From Candidatus Parcubacteria bacterium (GTDB lineage Bacteria > Patescibacteriota > Patescibacteriia > CAIXNZ01), in the NCBI GenBank assembly GCA_026395685.1, contig JAPLYG010000021.1, positions 1 to 51,204 on the forward strand: a stretch of 51,204 bases of DNA, written 5' to 3'. This document shows, piece after piece, positions 14,424 through 22,195 of the stretch. The position numbers and the translations under genes were made by a program. Each line of letters starts with the position of its first letter. Positions within the stretch are counted from its first letter, which is position 1. The notes under the pieces are model-generated. The model saw only the letters and a list, made by a program, of their open reading frames with translations. It was not told the origin of the DNA and did no database searches.

Positions 14424-15758
14424 ATGAAATATTTTCTCTATATTTACGGCTGTCAGATGAATATAAGCGATGCCGAAAGAATTGAAGCGGTGCTGGGGTC
14501 ACTTGGCTATAATAAAACCAAATTGTGCGATGACGCGGATTTGGTTATTTTTGTGACCTGTTCTGTGCGTCAATCAGCTGAAGATCGAGTCTGGGGAATT
14601 GTGCGAAATTTGAACAGGTTAAGGTCTAAGGGTAAAAAATTAAAAGTTATTTTGACCGGTTGTATGGCTTTGCGCAAGGAAGTAGTTAGAAAAATGACAG
14701 GAGTTGATATTTTCTTGGATATTAAGGATTTGAATAAATTGCCCCAGCTTTTGGGAATCAAACCCGGCAAAGAGGAAATTGAGTCTTACCTTTCAGTCAA
14801 GCCAAAATATGAAAATAAATTTACTGCATATGTCCCAATTATGACCGGCTGTAACAATTTTTGCGCTTATTGCATTGTGCCTTATGTCAGGGGAAGGGAA
14901 ATGTCGCGTTCACCGCAGGAGGTAATTAAAGAGGTTAAGGAATTGATTAAAAAGGGGTACAAGGAGATTATTTTGCTTGGTCAGAATGTCAATTCTTACG
15001 CACCTGAACTCAAAATTCAAAGCTCAGAACTCAGAACCAGATCTAAAAACTCAAAACTTTTAAAAATTACAGACTTTCCGGATTTGCTTGAATACATTGC
15101 TCAGTTATCAGGCAACTTTTGGCTGTCATTTTTAACTAGTCATCCTAAAGATTTGTCAGATAAATTAATTGAGGTTATTGCCAAGAATCCCAGGATTTGT
15201 CCCTATATAAATTTGCCGGTCCAGGCTGGAGATGATTTAATATTGAAAAAAATGAACCGTAAGTATACAGTTAAGCAATATAAACTTTTAGTCAAAAAAA
15301 TTCGTAAAAGTATTCCAGAAGTGGCAATTTCTACTGATATTATTGTGGGCTTCCCCGGAGAAAGCAAAAAGCAGTTTTTGAATTCCGTAAAGTTATTTAA
15401 AGATATGAAATACGATATGGCTTATTTAAATCAGTACTCGCCCCGTGAAGGTACTGCCTCAGCTAAAATGAAAGATACTGTTAGCCATGCGGAAAAAGAA
15501 AGGCGGGATAAGGAGCTGGATAAAGTATTAAACAAGACTGCGCTGGCGATTAATAAGAAATTAGTCGGCAAGGTTTTAGATGTATTAGTTGAACGTAAAG
15601 GTAAGAGTGACCTTTGGCTTGCTAAAACAAAGACGTTTAAAGTTGTTAAGTTTACTTCTGATAAGAATTTGCTGGGTAAATTTGTTAAAATTAAAATTAC
15701 GAAGGCCAAGAGTTTCGGGTTGGAAGGGGATTCGGTTGACAGTTTAAATAGTATTTGA
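14424..15758 (+). CDS. miaB: tRNA-2-methylthio-N6-dimethylallyladenosine synthase MiaB
   Basis: MiaB adds the methylthio group to i6A37 in tRNAs reading UNN codons. The 444-residue protein has the N-terminal UPF0004 cluster domain with Cys10 (YGCQMN), Cys46 (VTCSVR) and Cys80, and the radical-SAM domain with Cys143, Cys147 and Cys150 (CNNFCAYC). LLGQNVNSY and LTSHPKDL are recognisable family motifs, and a C-terminal TRAM domain ends it. The family's NTCSVR is VTCSVR here. Residues about 195-213, between NSYAP and the FPDLL helix, are an unusual insert encoded by repeat-like DNA (15006-15060). I choose ATG 14424; TTG 14388 is the -35 box. MiaA, its pathway partner, is at 19626. Confidence 0.93.
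   Translation: MKYFLYIYGCQMNISDAERIEAVLGSLGYNKTKLCDDADLVIFVTCSVRQSAEDRVWGIVRNLNRLRSKGKKLKVILTGCMALRKEVVRKMTGVDIFLDIKDLNKLPQLLGIKPGKEEIESYLSVKPKYENKFTAYVPIMTGCNNFCAYCIVPYVRGREMSRSPQEVIKEVKELIKKGYKEIILLGQNVNSYAPELKIQSSELRTRSKNSKLLKITDFPDLLEYIAQLSGNFWLSFLTSHPKDLSDKLIEVIAKNPRICPYINLPVQAGDDLILKKMNRKYTVKQYKLLVKKIRKSIPEVAISTDIIVGFPGESKKQFLNSVKLFKDMKYDMAYLNQYSPREGTASAKMKDTVSHAEKERRDKELDKVLNKTALAINKKLVGKVLDVLVERKGKSDLWLAKTKTFKVVKFTSDKNLLGKFVKIKITKAKSFGLEGDSVDSLNSI
15006..15060 (+). repeat. Repeat-like DNA inside miaB
   Basis: The segment consists of degenerate CTCAAAA, TTCAAAG, CTCAGAA and CTCAGAAC words in tandem, unlike the surrounding coding sequence. It resembles the intergenic stretches at 29566-29596 and 40051-40085. 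It stays in frame and codes for about 19 polar residues. Confidence 0.5.
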
Positions 15759-15764
15759 TAATTT
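15736..15764 (+). promoter_or_regulatory. Promoter of orphan gene 15815 (TTGACA-17-TAATTT)
   Basis: TTGACA (15736-15741) lies in the last codons of miaB and TAATTT (15759-15764) just after its stop, with a 17-bp spacer. Confidence 0.6.
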
Positions 15765-15814
15765 TAGAGCATAATCCTTAGGTCTTTAATTTTTATTTAA
15801 AGGAGGAATAGACA

Positions 15815-16300
15815 ATGAAAAGGAAATCAAAGGAATTATCGGATGAACCCAGGGAACCTCAAAGCAGGAGGGAAAGTAAGAAGTTATTGGAAGCATCCAA
15901 GGAACTTCAAAGCAGGGGAAAAATTAAGGAAGCCATGGCTAAATATAGAGAATTTTTTGACAGGTTTTATCGCAATTTTGGGATAGAGAACCTGTGCAAT
16001 TTAGCCCGTCTCTGCGTGCATTTCAATGACATGGAAGGTGCAGTCGGCTATTATTTAATGGCAGTAAATATCTTGATGAAGGATGGACATTACCACAGGG
16101 CGGCTTCAATATTGGAGATAGTCTTTGCAATCAAGCCTAATTGCCAAGAGGCATATGAAGCCTTGATAAGCATTAATCGCAAGCTTGGTCGCATCGACGA
16201 TTTAAAAGAATACGAATTAAAATTGTTAAAGTTAAAAAGGAGAGATAAGGGATTGAAACCCGCCAAGATTTCTGCCGGTAAAAAGAAAAGCCAAAAATGA
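15815..16300 (+). CDS. TPR-like orphan protein with strong ribosome site
   Basis: The 161-residue, very basic protein is predicted all-helical. Residues about 25-145 look like three to four TPR-type helix pairs (AMAKYREFFDRFYRNFGIENLCNLARLC, AVGYYLMAVNILMKDGHYHRAASILEIVFAIKPNCQEAYEALISINRKLG). The N and C termini are Lys/Arg/Ser-rich and probably disordered. TPR folds mediate protein binding; the partner is unknown. A clear AAAGGAGG lies about 8 nt before the ATG, unlike most neighbours. It has its own promoter and terminator, one of six such solitary units in the window. Confidence 0.7.
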   Translation: MKRKSKELSDEPREPQSRRESKKLLEASKELQSRGKIKEAMAKYREFFDRFYRNFGIENLCNLARLCVHFNDMEGAVGYYLMAVNILMKDGHYHRAASILEIVFAIKPNCQEAYEALISINRKLGRIDDLKEYELKLLKLKRRDKGLKPAKISAGKKKSQK

Positions 16301-16305
16301 AAAAA

Positions 16306-16341
16306 TCGCGACACGCTAAGACGGGTCGCTTTTATTTTTTT
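16306..16341. terminator. Bidirectional terminator
   Basis: CGACACG and CGGGTCG pair within 16308-16329 (GCGAC with GTCGC at the base), with A and T runs on either side. It serves the convergent genes at 15815 and 16332. Confidence 0.8.
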
Positions 16342-18032
16342 GTATAAATATCCCAGAGATTGTCAGAATAAATTTTTTGCCAGTACTGATCAGAAATTAG
16401 GTTTTGGGGAAGATTGATGATTAGTTCTTTGCCGCCGTTGGGATAATTGTCCCGCCAGTAAGATAGGGGATAGTTTTCTTTGTCCTTAATAAGGATTAAG
16501 CCGGTAATTAAAGGTTTGCTTTCATTTAAAATCTCATTAAACTCTTCAGGCGTTTTGGCGCTGCTTATTTTTTGTATTAAATCTAGCCTTCGGGAATAGA
16601 TTGCAGCCGGGTGGGAAAAATGAGGATTATGGGCAATATAATAATTTAAGGGAATGTAAAGATTAATTTCCGGGGTCCCTGAAGTCAGCCAGTTCATAGT
16701 TTTATAACCGGGTATATCTTTTTCAATAATTTGAGCCAGTATTTTAAAATCAGAAACAATTAGATTTTTTTCAATCTGTTCGGGAATCACAGGATCATCA
16801 ATAAATTTGATCATGGGTAACAGTGGTAAGAAAATTACGATCGCGCAAAGCGCAGCGATTTTTTTTGTTTCCGAGGTTTTTAGGTAATTATTCCAGATGT
16901 AAATGACTAAATATGTTGCGCCGACGCATAAGGTCGCGCCTCCGAGAAACAAAAACGGCTTTTGGCACTGTAATGGTTTAGCATTAAAGGTATAAATGAT
17001 TAAATTGATAAATTGATAAATGAAGCAGGTCGCAAGAACTATTAGATTAGCTTTGATAAATTTTTCCTGGGCAAAAGCAATCAGACCGATAATGCCGGCA
17101 AGAAAGATTAGGGATTTTAAGGATAAGGATTGCCAGGGCGCAAAAGTGATAAAATCTGTGGGTACAAAAAAGACAGCTTGCCAGTTTTCCATGCCAAAAT
17201 GTGAATAATTGAGGAAAAGAGGTATTATGTAGATTGATGATATGGCAAATATTGCGAATCCCAGTAAAATGATGCGTTTGATGTTTAGAATTTTAGTTCG
17301 AGAGGTAAGCGCCAGAAAAAACATAGCCGGAATCAAAATAAACCACCAGAAATAATAAGTTAAAAAGAGAAGGCCGGCACTAACTCCCAGAAAACAATAA
17401 TTTTTCCAGTTCCATTTTTCCCAACTAAACGAATCAGCAATTATGCCGATTAAAATTACGCTAAAAAGGGCGGGAATCGTTTCATAAGGCTTGACTATAA
17501 TATTATCAAAGTCCAGGCTGATAAAATAAATAATCGGGAATAGCAGCCAAAATCGGGGGGATTTATAAATAGCAATTTTATCTCTGGCCTGGTCTAGCTT
17601 ATTCCAAAATAATTTTTGCCAGAAGTATGAGCCAATAAACCAGATTAAAATGGTACCCAAGATTCCTATTTTAGCGGCGGTAATGGCATTTGAGGTAACT
17701 AAGCGGGAAATTGTTCCTGTAACCCAGAAGTAAAGCGGAGGATAAAACGGAGCCAAGTTAGTATAATAAAAGTCTGAAAATATCTGGCCGTTTAAGACTC
17801 TGGTTAGAAAAGCGCCGGTAAAAAGTTCATCTCCGTTATTAGACCACCAGAGGCGTTTTAACGGATATGAAAGTGTAAGGTAAAAAATAAAGATAGCGGA
17901 AGTAAAGGCGATTAAATGCCAATGGGGCTTTTTATTTTTCCAAATTAAAAAAATCGTAACCCCAAAATAAATGAAGAGTACAATCTTTGCTAAAGCTATA
18001 ATATGAATTGTCGTCAGGCTAAGTTCATTCAT
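16332..18032 (-). CDS. AftA-like arabinofuranosyltransferase (GT-C, GT85-like)
   Basis: The 566-residue membrane protein has about 11-12 helices then a soluble C-terminal region. In the first extracytoplasmic loop, NGDELFTGAFLTRVL followed by PFYPPLYFW matches the mycobacterial AftA pattern (acidic residue, LTR, then PPFYPPGWFW). The C-terminal stretch HNPHFSHPAAIYSRRLDL with TPEEFNEIL also parallels AftA's soluble domain (HYANPLAQFDKR with TADEFIAAL). AftA primes arabinan on galactan using decaprenyl-phosphoarabinose. Here the sugar and acceptor are unknown, so only family-level assignment is safe. Its ATG overlaps the stop of the upstream peptidase-like gene by 4 bp, implying translational coupling. 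Confidence 0.65.
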   Translation of the reverse strand: MNELSLTTIHIIALAKIVLFIYFGVTIFLIWKNKKPHWHLIAFTSAIFIFYLTLSYPLKRLWWSNNGDELFTGAFLTRVLNGQIFSDFYYTNLAPFYPPLYFWVTGTISRLVTSNAITAAKIGILGTILIWFIGSYFWQKLFWNKLDQARDKIAIYKSPRFWLLFPIIYFISLDFDNIIVKPYETIPALFSVILIGIIADSFSWEKWNWKNYCFLGVSAGLLFLTYYFWWFILIPAMFFLALTSRTKILNIKRIILLGFAIFAISSIYIIPLFLNYSHFGMENWQAVFFVPTDFITFAPWQSLSLKSLIFLAGIIGLIAFAQEKFIKANLIVLATCFIYQFINLIIYTFNAKPLQCQKPFLFLGGATLCVGATYLVIYIWNNYLKTSETKKIAALCAIVIFLPLLPMIKFIDDPVIPEQIEKNLIVSDFKILAQIIEKDIPGYKTMNWLTSGTPEINLYIPLNYYIAHNPHFSHPAAIYSRRLDLIQKISSAKTPEEFNEILNESKPLITGLILIKDKENYPLSYWRDNYPNGGKELIINLPQNLISDQYWQKIYSDNLWDIYTKK

Positions 18033-19027
18033 AAAATCCCAAAAGAAAGAAGGTCAGCGCCGGGAAATGCTACGGAAAAATCAGAGTGCCCTAGAATAAG
18101 GCTATCCTGCAAACTGCAGAGTGTTTCCTGGTGTTTGCCAAAAACATTATAAATTTTGGCCAAGGGCTGGCCCTTTTTAACTACTTCTCCGGGTTTTACA
18201 ATATAAACAACCACACCGCTGGTCGAAGCATCCGGCTGATGAGAATATTTTAAAATTTTATTTTTGAAACTGTCAGGTACCTGATAATTAAAATCTTGAG
18301 CAATCGGCTTGACCATGCCCAGGCTGGTCAAAAGATCCCAAATAGCTTTAACGCCGTCTTCCACGTCTTTTTCTTTGGCAATTGACGAAACCGGTGAAGC
18401 GCCGCCGACTTCCAGAGTTATCGCGGGAATATTATGAGCCAAGAGACTGCCGGAAAGTGATTTTTGTAATTCTGGCGCTTGCTCAGCCTCTTCCAATTCA
18501 TTAATAATTGGCAACCCCAATTTTAATGCCATGGTTCTGGTTTTTTCATAGGTAACTTTGTGTTTCTGGCCGGGATAAGGATCAATTAAAGTATGGGGAA
18601 TAGAATTAATCCAGTCATTATGCAAATCTAGTACTAAAGCTGGTCGGGAAGTCTTTATTGTCTGAAAAATAGTATAAGCAATGCGTTCTGCCAAAGTACC
18701 GAATTTATCACCGGGAAAAGAGCGATTAAGGTCAAAAGAGCGATTAAAATCTTCCCGGCTTAAAGTAATTCCTCTGGTAACCGTTTCAAAACCTATGGGA
18801 TTCATTAACGGCAACGCATAAACAGCGCCTTTGAGCAGTTTGTATTTTTGCAGTCGTTTAAAAATTTCCTGGATAATTATAATGCCGCCGACTTCATCGC
18901 CATGTACTGCGCCAGTTAACCAAATTACTGGACCGGTTTTTGGACTTTTTGTGGAGATTAAGGCTAAACGTCGAGTTGAGAGGTCAGAGCCGGTCAGGAT
19001 ATTGATAAAAGAGTATTTTGGTTTCAT
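18029..19027 (-). CDS. AstE/AspA-type zinc deacylase/peptidase (M14 family)
   Basis: The 332-residue protein belongs to the succinylglutamate desuccinylase/aspartoacylase branch of M14 zinc hydrolases. His42 and Glu45 (AVHGDEVGG) and His136 (DLHND) fit the zinc ligands, NPIGFE and DLNRSFPG match substrate-binding motifs, and TLEVGG may hold the catalytic Glu. The C-terminal part (about 250-332) is a small beta domain of the kind seen in these enzymes. It cleaves an amide bond in an unknown acyl-amino acid or peptide. The 4-bp overlap with the AftA-like gene suggests a joint role at the cell envelope, but that is inference. A 10-bp-phased repeat lies in its leader. Confidence 0.75.
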   Translation of the reverse strand: MKPKYSFINILTGSDLSTRRLALISTKSPKTGPVIWLTGAVHGDEVGGIIIIQEIFKRLQKYKLLKGAVYALPLMNPIGFETVTRGITLSREDFNRSFDLNRSFPGDKFGTLAERIAYTIFQTIKTSRPALVLDLHNDWINSIPHTLIDPYPGQKHKVTYEKTRTMALKLGLPIINELEEAEQAPELQKSLSGSLLAHNIPAITLEVGGASPVSSIAKEKDVEDGVKAIWDLLTSLGMVKPIAQDFNYQVPDSFKNKILKYSHQPDASTSGVVVYIVKPGEVVKKGQPLAKIYNVFGKHQETLCSLQDSLILGHSDFSVAFPGADLLSFGIL

Positions 19028-19040
19028 AGGGTTGAATTTT

Positions 19041-19087
19041 AGGTTTTATAATGTTATATGAGGTTGTATGAGGTTTTATTAGGTTGC
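19041..19087 (-). repeat. 10-bp phased repeat
   Basis: Five consecutive 10-base units start at 19041, 19051, 19061, 19071 and 19081 with the form AGGTTKTATK (third unit AGGTTGTATG). It lies directly upstream of the minus-strand gene starting at 19027. A second copy is at 29421-29460. Confidence 0.6.
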
Positions 19088-19220
19088 TTTGAACATGCGA
19101 GATTGCGGATTGCAGATTCTGGAATTTTAATCATTTAATGCTTTATTCATTTAAAGTATTTTGACTAAAGTTTAATTAAATCCTATAATTAGCTTAGCAA
19201 AAATGGCTGATTTCGTCTAA

Positions 19221-19255
19221 TTAAAATAACCCGAGCTGAAAAGCTTCGGGTTATT
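19221..19255 (-). terminator. Terminator of the orphan gene at 19290-19562
   Basis: AATAACCCGAGC and GCTTCGGGTTATT form a long stem. On the minus strand a T-rich stretch (TTTTAATT) follows. Confidence 0.7.
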
Positions 19256-19289
19256 GGGGACTTAATATCAGTTGAAAAAGTTTTTAATG

Positions 19290-19562
19290 TTACTTTTCTT
19301 CTTGAGAAACTAAGCGGTTTTCCATAAGAATAGTAAAGGAGTCATTGTCAGGAGCATTTTCAACCATTTCTTTTATTCTGTCAGCCTGATATCCCGCAGC
19401 AACATGTATGCATTTTCTGATATGATCAGTCGCCAGAATTTTATTTCCAGCAGAAACGGCGAAGTATTTAAATATCGCCTTTATGTAGCCAACTATTGTC
19501 AGCGGGTACTGTTTGTTGAAAAATGTTTCGCTAAAAAAGCTTTCTCCTGATTCTTCAGCCAT
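19290..19562 (-). CDS. Orphan small protein with strong ribosome site
   Basis: A 90-residue protein of no family known to me. It begins MAEESGESFFSETFFNKQYPL and continues with an amphipathic or weakly hydrophobic stretch (IVGYIKAIFKYFAVSAG) and an acidic C terminus. The ATG at 19562 is set by AGGAGGG about 7 nt upstream. An upstream in-frame extension to 19613 has no ribosome site and would overlap the promoter. It has its own promoter (19604-19632) and terminator (19221-19255), so it is a solitary transcription unit lying divergent to miaA. Confidence 0.65.
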   Translation of the reverse strand: MAEESGESFFSETFFNKQYPLTIVGYIKAIFKYFAVSAGNKILATDHIRKCIHVAAGYQADRIKEMVENAPDNDSFTILMENRLVSQEEK

Positions 19563-19603
19563 TGATATCCCTCCTGATAAAAAGACATTAAAGACTTGCA
19601 CTA

Positions 19604-19632
19604 AATATAACAAATTTATTAATTTATGTCAA
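19604..19632 (-). promoter_or_regulatory. Promoter of orphan gene 19562 (TTGACA-17-TATATT)
   Basis: On the minus strand TTGACA (19632-19627) and TATATT (19609-19604) are 17 bp apart. The -35 box overlaps the miaA start codon on the other strand. Confidence 0.75.
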
Positions 19633-20522
19633 GACTATTAGAAAAGGTTTTAGTCATTGTTGGTCCCACATCCAGTGGCAAGACCAGTCTTTCGATTGAG
19701 CTGGCCAGGAAGTTTACTGGGGAAGTGATTTCCGCTGATTCGCGACAAGTTTATAAAGGCATGGATTTGGGAACCGGCAAAGTGACAAAAAAAGAAATGC
19801 AGGGTATTAAGCATTATCTATTAGACGTGGTTTCGCCCATTTCTCAATTCAACGCAGGTAAATTTGTTAGAATGGGAGAAAAGGCTATTAAGGAAATAAT
19901 AAAAAAAAGGAAATTGCCGATAATCTGCGGAGGCACGGGTTTTTGGATAGATGCTTTGCTTTACGGTTTGCCCAAGACAGTTACAGCTGACTGGAAGTTA
20001 CGAAAAAAACTTGACAAATTATCTGCTGCTGAACTTTTTAATAAGTTAAAGAAGCTCTGGCCAGAACGAGCTAAAGTGATTGATCCGAATAATAAGAGGC
20101 GTTTGATTCGAGCCTTGGAATTGGCTTTAAACGGTAAAAAGACGATAATGCCACATATCCGGGCGGCAAAGTACGATATTCTTAAAATCGGAGTCCTGCG
20201 AGATAAGGCTGAATTAAATAAAAGAATACATGATCGTTTAATTAGCCGCTTTAAGCAGGGTATGATTCAGGAAGTGGCAAATTTGCATAAAAAAGGGGTC
20301 TCCTGGAAGCGTTTGGATGATTTTGGGCTAGAATACCGCTTCATTTCCCGCTACCTAACCGGCGCAATTAAAGATCAAAAAGAAATGATTCAATTGTTGG
20401 AAATAGCCAGTAATCAGTATGCCAAAAGGCAGAATACCTGGTTTAAGCGTGATAAAGAGATTATCTGGGTAAATAATCCGGCTAAAGCCAATAGCCTGGT
20501 TAAGAAGTGGTTAAAAATATAA
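19626..20522 (+). CDS. miaA: tRNA dimethylallyltransferase MiaA
   Basis: MiaA transfers dimethylallyl to A37 of tRNA, the step before MiaB. The 298-residue protein has the P-loop GPTSSGKT at residues 13-20, the SADSRQVYKGMDLGTGK motif, the GGTGFWIDALLYGL motif and the C-terminal RQNTWFKR motif. Length and motifs are complete. The start ATG has no Shine-Dalgarno motif and overlaps the antisense promoter of the orphan gene at 19562. Confidence 0.95.
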   Translation: MSRLLEKVLVIVGPTSSGKTSLSIELARKFTGEVISADSRQVYKGMDLGTGKVTKKEMQGIKHYLLDVVSPISQFNAGKFVRMGEKAIKEIIKKRKLPIICGGTGFWIDALLYGLPKTVTADWKLRKKLDKLSAAELFNKLKKLWPERAKVIDPNNKRRLIRALELALNGKKTIMPHIRAAKYDILKIGVLRDKAELNKRIHDRLISRFKQGMIQEVANLHKKGVSWKRLDDFGLEYRFISRYLTGAIKDQKEMIQLLEIASNQYAKRQNTWFKRDKEIIWVNNPAKANSLVKKWLKI

Positions 20523-20548
20523 TTATAAATCAGGGGTTAACCGTAAAT

Positions 20549-20587
20549 AAAAAACAACCATCGATTTCCGACGGTTGTTTTTTTATT
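20549..20587. terminator. Bidirectional terminator
   Basis: AAAACAACC (20551-20559) pairs with GGTTGTTTT (20573-20581), with a partly paired loop and T-runs on both strands. It lies between the convergent miaA and gatB. Confidence 0.85.
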
Positions 20588-22128
20588 TATTGCAGGTTTT
20601 TCTTGAGAATTTCCTGGACAATTTCCGGGTTTGCTTTGCCTTTGGTTTGAGCCATGACTTTGCCAACAAGCGCCTGTAAAGCCGGAAGTTTCCCGTTTTT
20701 ATAATCTTCTGCCGGTTTAGGATTATCAGTAATTACTTGGGCAATGATATTTTCTAATTCGCCCGAGTCAGAAATTTGTTCGATATTTAAGTCTTTCATC
20801 AGGTGTGAGGGGTCAGCACCAGATTCAATCATTTGCGGGAAGATTTGGACAGCTGACGTGTTATTTAATTTTTTTGCAAAGATCAAGGAAACAAGTTCAG
20901 CCATATTTTCCGCAGTCAATTTGGTTTCGTTAATTTCCAGATTTTTTTGATAAAGCAGGGGGACCAAATTGTTAATAATCCAGTTGCTGGCAAGTTTAAT
21001 AAGTTTTGGCTTGTTATCTTCCCAAATGTACGGATTATTTTTAGCTTCTTCAAAATTCTCAGTCCAGGCTTTTAGTTCGGAAATAACATCTTCAAAGTAA
21101 TTTGCTATTTTTTTATCTTCAGTCAATTGTCTGGCTTCGTCTAATGATAAGTCATATTCTCCCATAAAGCGTTTACGTTTGGGATTTGGCAATTCCGGTA
21201 AATTAGCTGTTAGACAGGGAATATTGATTATTTTTGCGTCAAGGTCGCATTTGGCGTCTGGTTGAAGCTGGAAATGGATTGGGGGCAAATCAGGTTCCGG
21301 AAAATAGCGATAATCATGGGCTTCTTCTTTGGAACGTTGCTCTTCAGTAATGCCTTTGGCATCATTCCAGCCGCGAGTGGTTAAAATCTGAGGGGGAGTG
21401 CCTTCCAGCCATACTTTGGTCTGCCTGGATATTTCATATTCCAAAGCTTTTTCCACCATTTTGAAAGAATTTAAATTTTTAATTTCGGTTTTGGGATAAA
21501 GCTTTGTGTCTCCAATCGGCCGCAGGGAAATATTGGCATCGCAGCGCAAATGTCCTTTTTCCATATCAGCTTCGGAAACATCCAGATAGCGCATAATCTG
21601 GCGCAGTTCCTGCAAGAAAGCTTTGGCCTGGGCCGGAGTTTTTATATCCGGTTCACTCACAATTTCCATTAAAGGCGTACCACCGCGGTTATAATCTACC
21701 AGGCTATAGGCCTTATTAGGCGCGTGTATAAGTTTAGCCGCATCTTCTTCCAGATGCAGACGGTTAATCCTGATTTTTTCTTCTTCCTGTGTTTTTGGAT
21801 TTAAAATATAAAGATAGCCGGTATTGCCGATTGGCCGGTCAAATTGAGAAATCTGATAAGCTTTGGGCAGATCCGGATAATAATAGTGCTTGCGGTCAAA
21901 TTTTGAATATTCATCAATTGTGCAATTCAATGCCACGGCTGTTTTAGCTGACCACTCAATAGCCTGTTTATTGGCTACAGGCAATGTACCGGGATGGCCT
22001 AGACAAACAGGGCAAACACAAGTATTCGGCGGCTGATTTTCGCCGCTATTATCGCACGAGCAAAACATTTTTGATTTTGTTTTGAGCTGGACATGAATTT
22101 CCAGGCCAATGACAGGTTCTAGTTCCAT
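20587..22128 (-). CDS. gatB: Aspartyl/glutamyl-tRNA amidotransferase subunit B
   Basis: GatB is the kinase-like subunit of GatCAB, which amidates Glu-tRNA-Gln (and Asp-tRNA-Asn). The 513-residue protein starts MELEPVIGLEIHVQL and keeps the zinc site CSC...CVCPVCLGHPGTLPV (about 23-50), KFDRKHYYYPDLPKAYQISQFD, RPIGDTKLYPKTEIKNLNS, and EAHDYRYFPEPDLP. The C-terminal tail and YqeY-like domains are complete (NPEIVQEIL). gatA and gatC are not in this window. The gene stands alone on the minus strand, with about 67 bp to the next gene. Confidence 0.96.
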   Translation of the reverse strand: MELEPVIGLEIHVQLKTKSKMFCSCDNSGENQPPNTCVCPVCLGHPGTLPVANKQAIEWSAKTAVALNCTIDEYSKFDRKHYYYPDLPKAYQISQFDRPIGNTGYLYILNPKTQEEEKIRINRLHLEEDAAKLIHAPNKAYSLVDYNRGGTPLMEIVSEPDIKTPAQAKAFLQELRQIMRYLDVSEADMEKGHLRCDANISLRPIGDTKLYPKTEIKNLNSFKMVEKALEYEISRQTKVWLEGTPPQILTTRGWNDAKGITEEQRSKEEAHDYRYFPEPDLPPIHFQLQPDAKCDLDAKIINIPCLTANLPELPNPKRKRFMGEYDLSLDEARQLTEDKKIANYFEDVISELKAWTENFEEAKNNPYIWEDNKPKLIKLASNWIINNLVPLLYQKNLEINETKLTAENMAELVSLIFAKKLNNTSAVQIFPQMIESGADPSHLMKDLNIEQISDSGELENIIAQVITDNPKPAEDYKNGKLPALQALVGKVMAQTKGKANPEIVQEILKKNLQ

Positions 22129-22195
22129 AGTTTGTTAGTGAATTGTATAGATGGTTTGGAAAATTGGTGCAGTTTATCGGTTTGGATTTAGTGTT

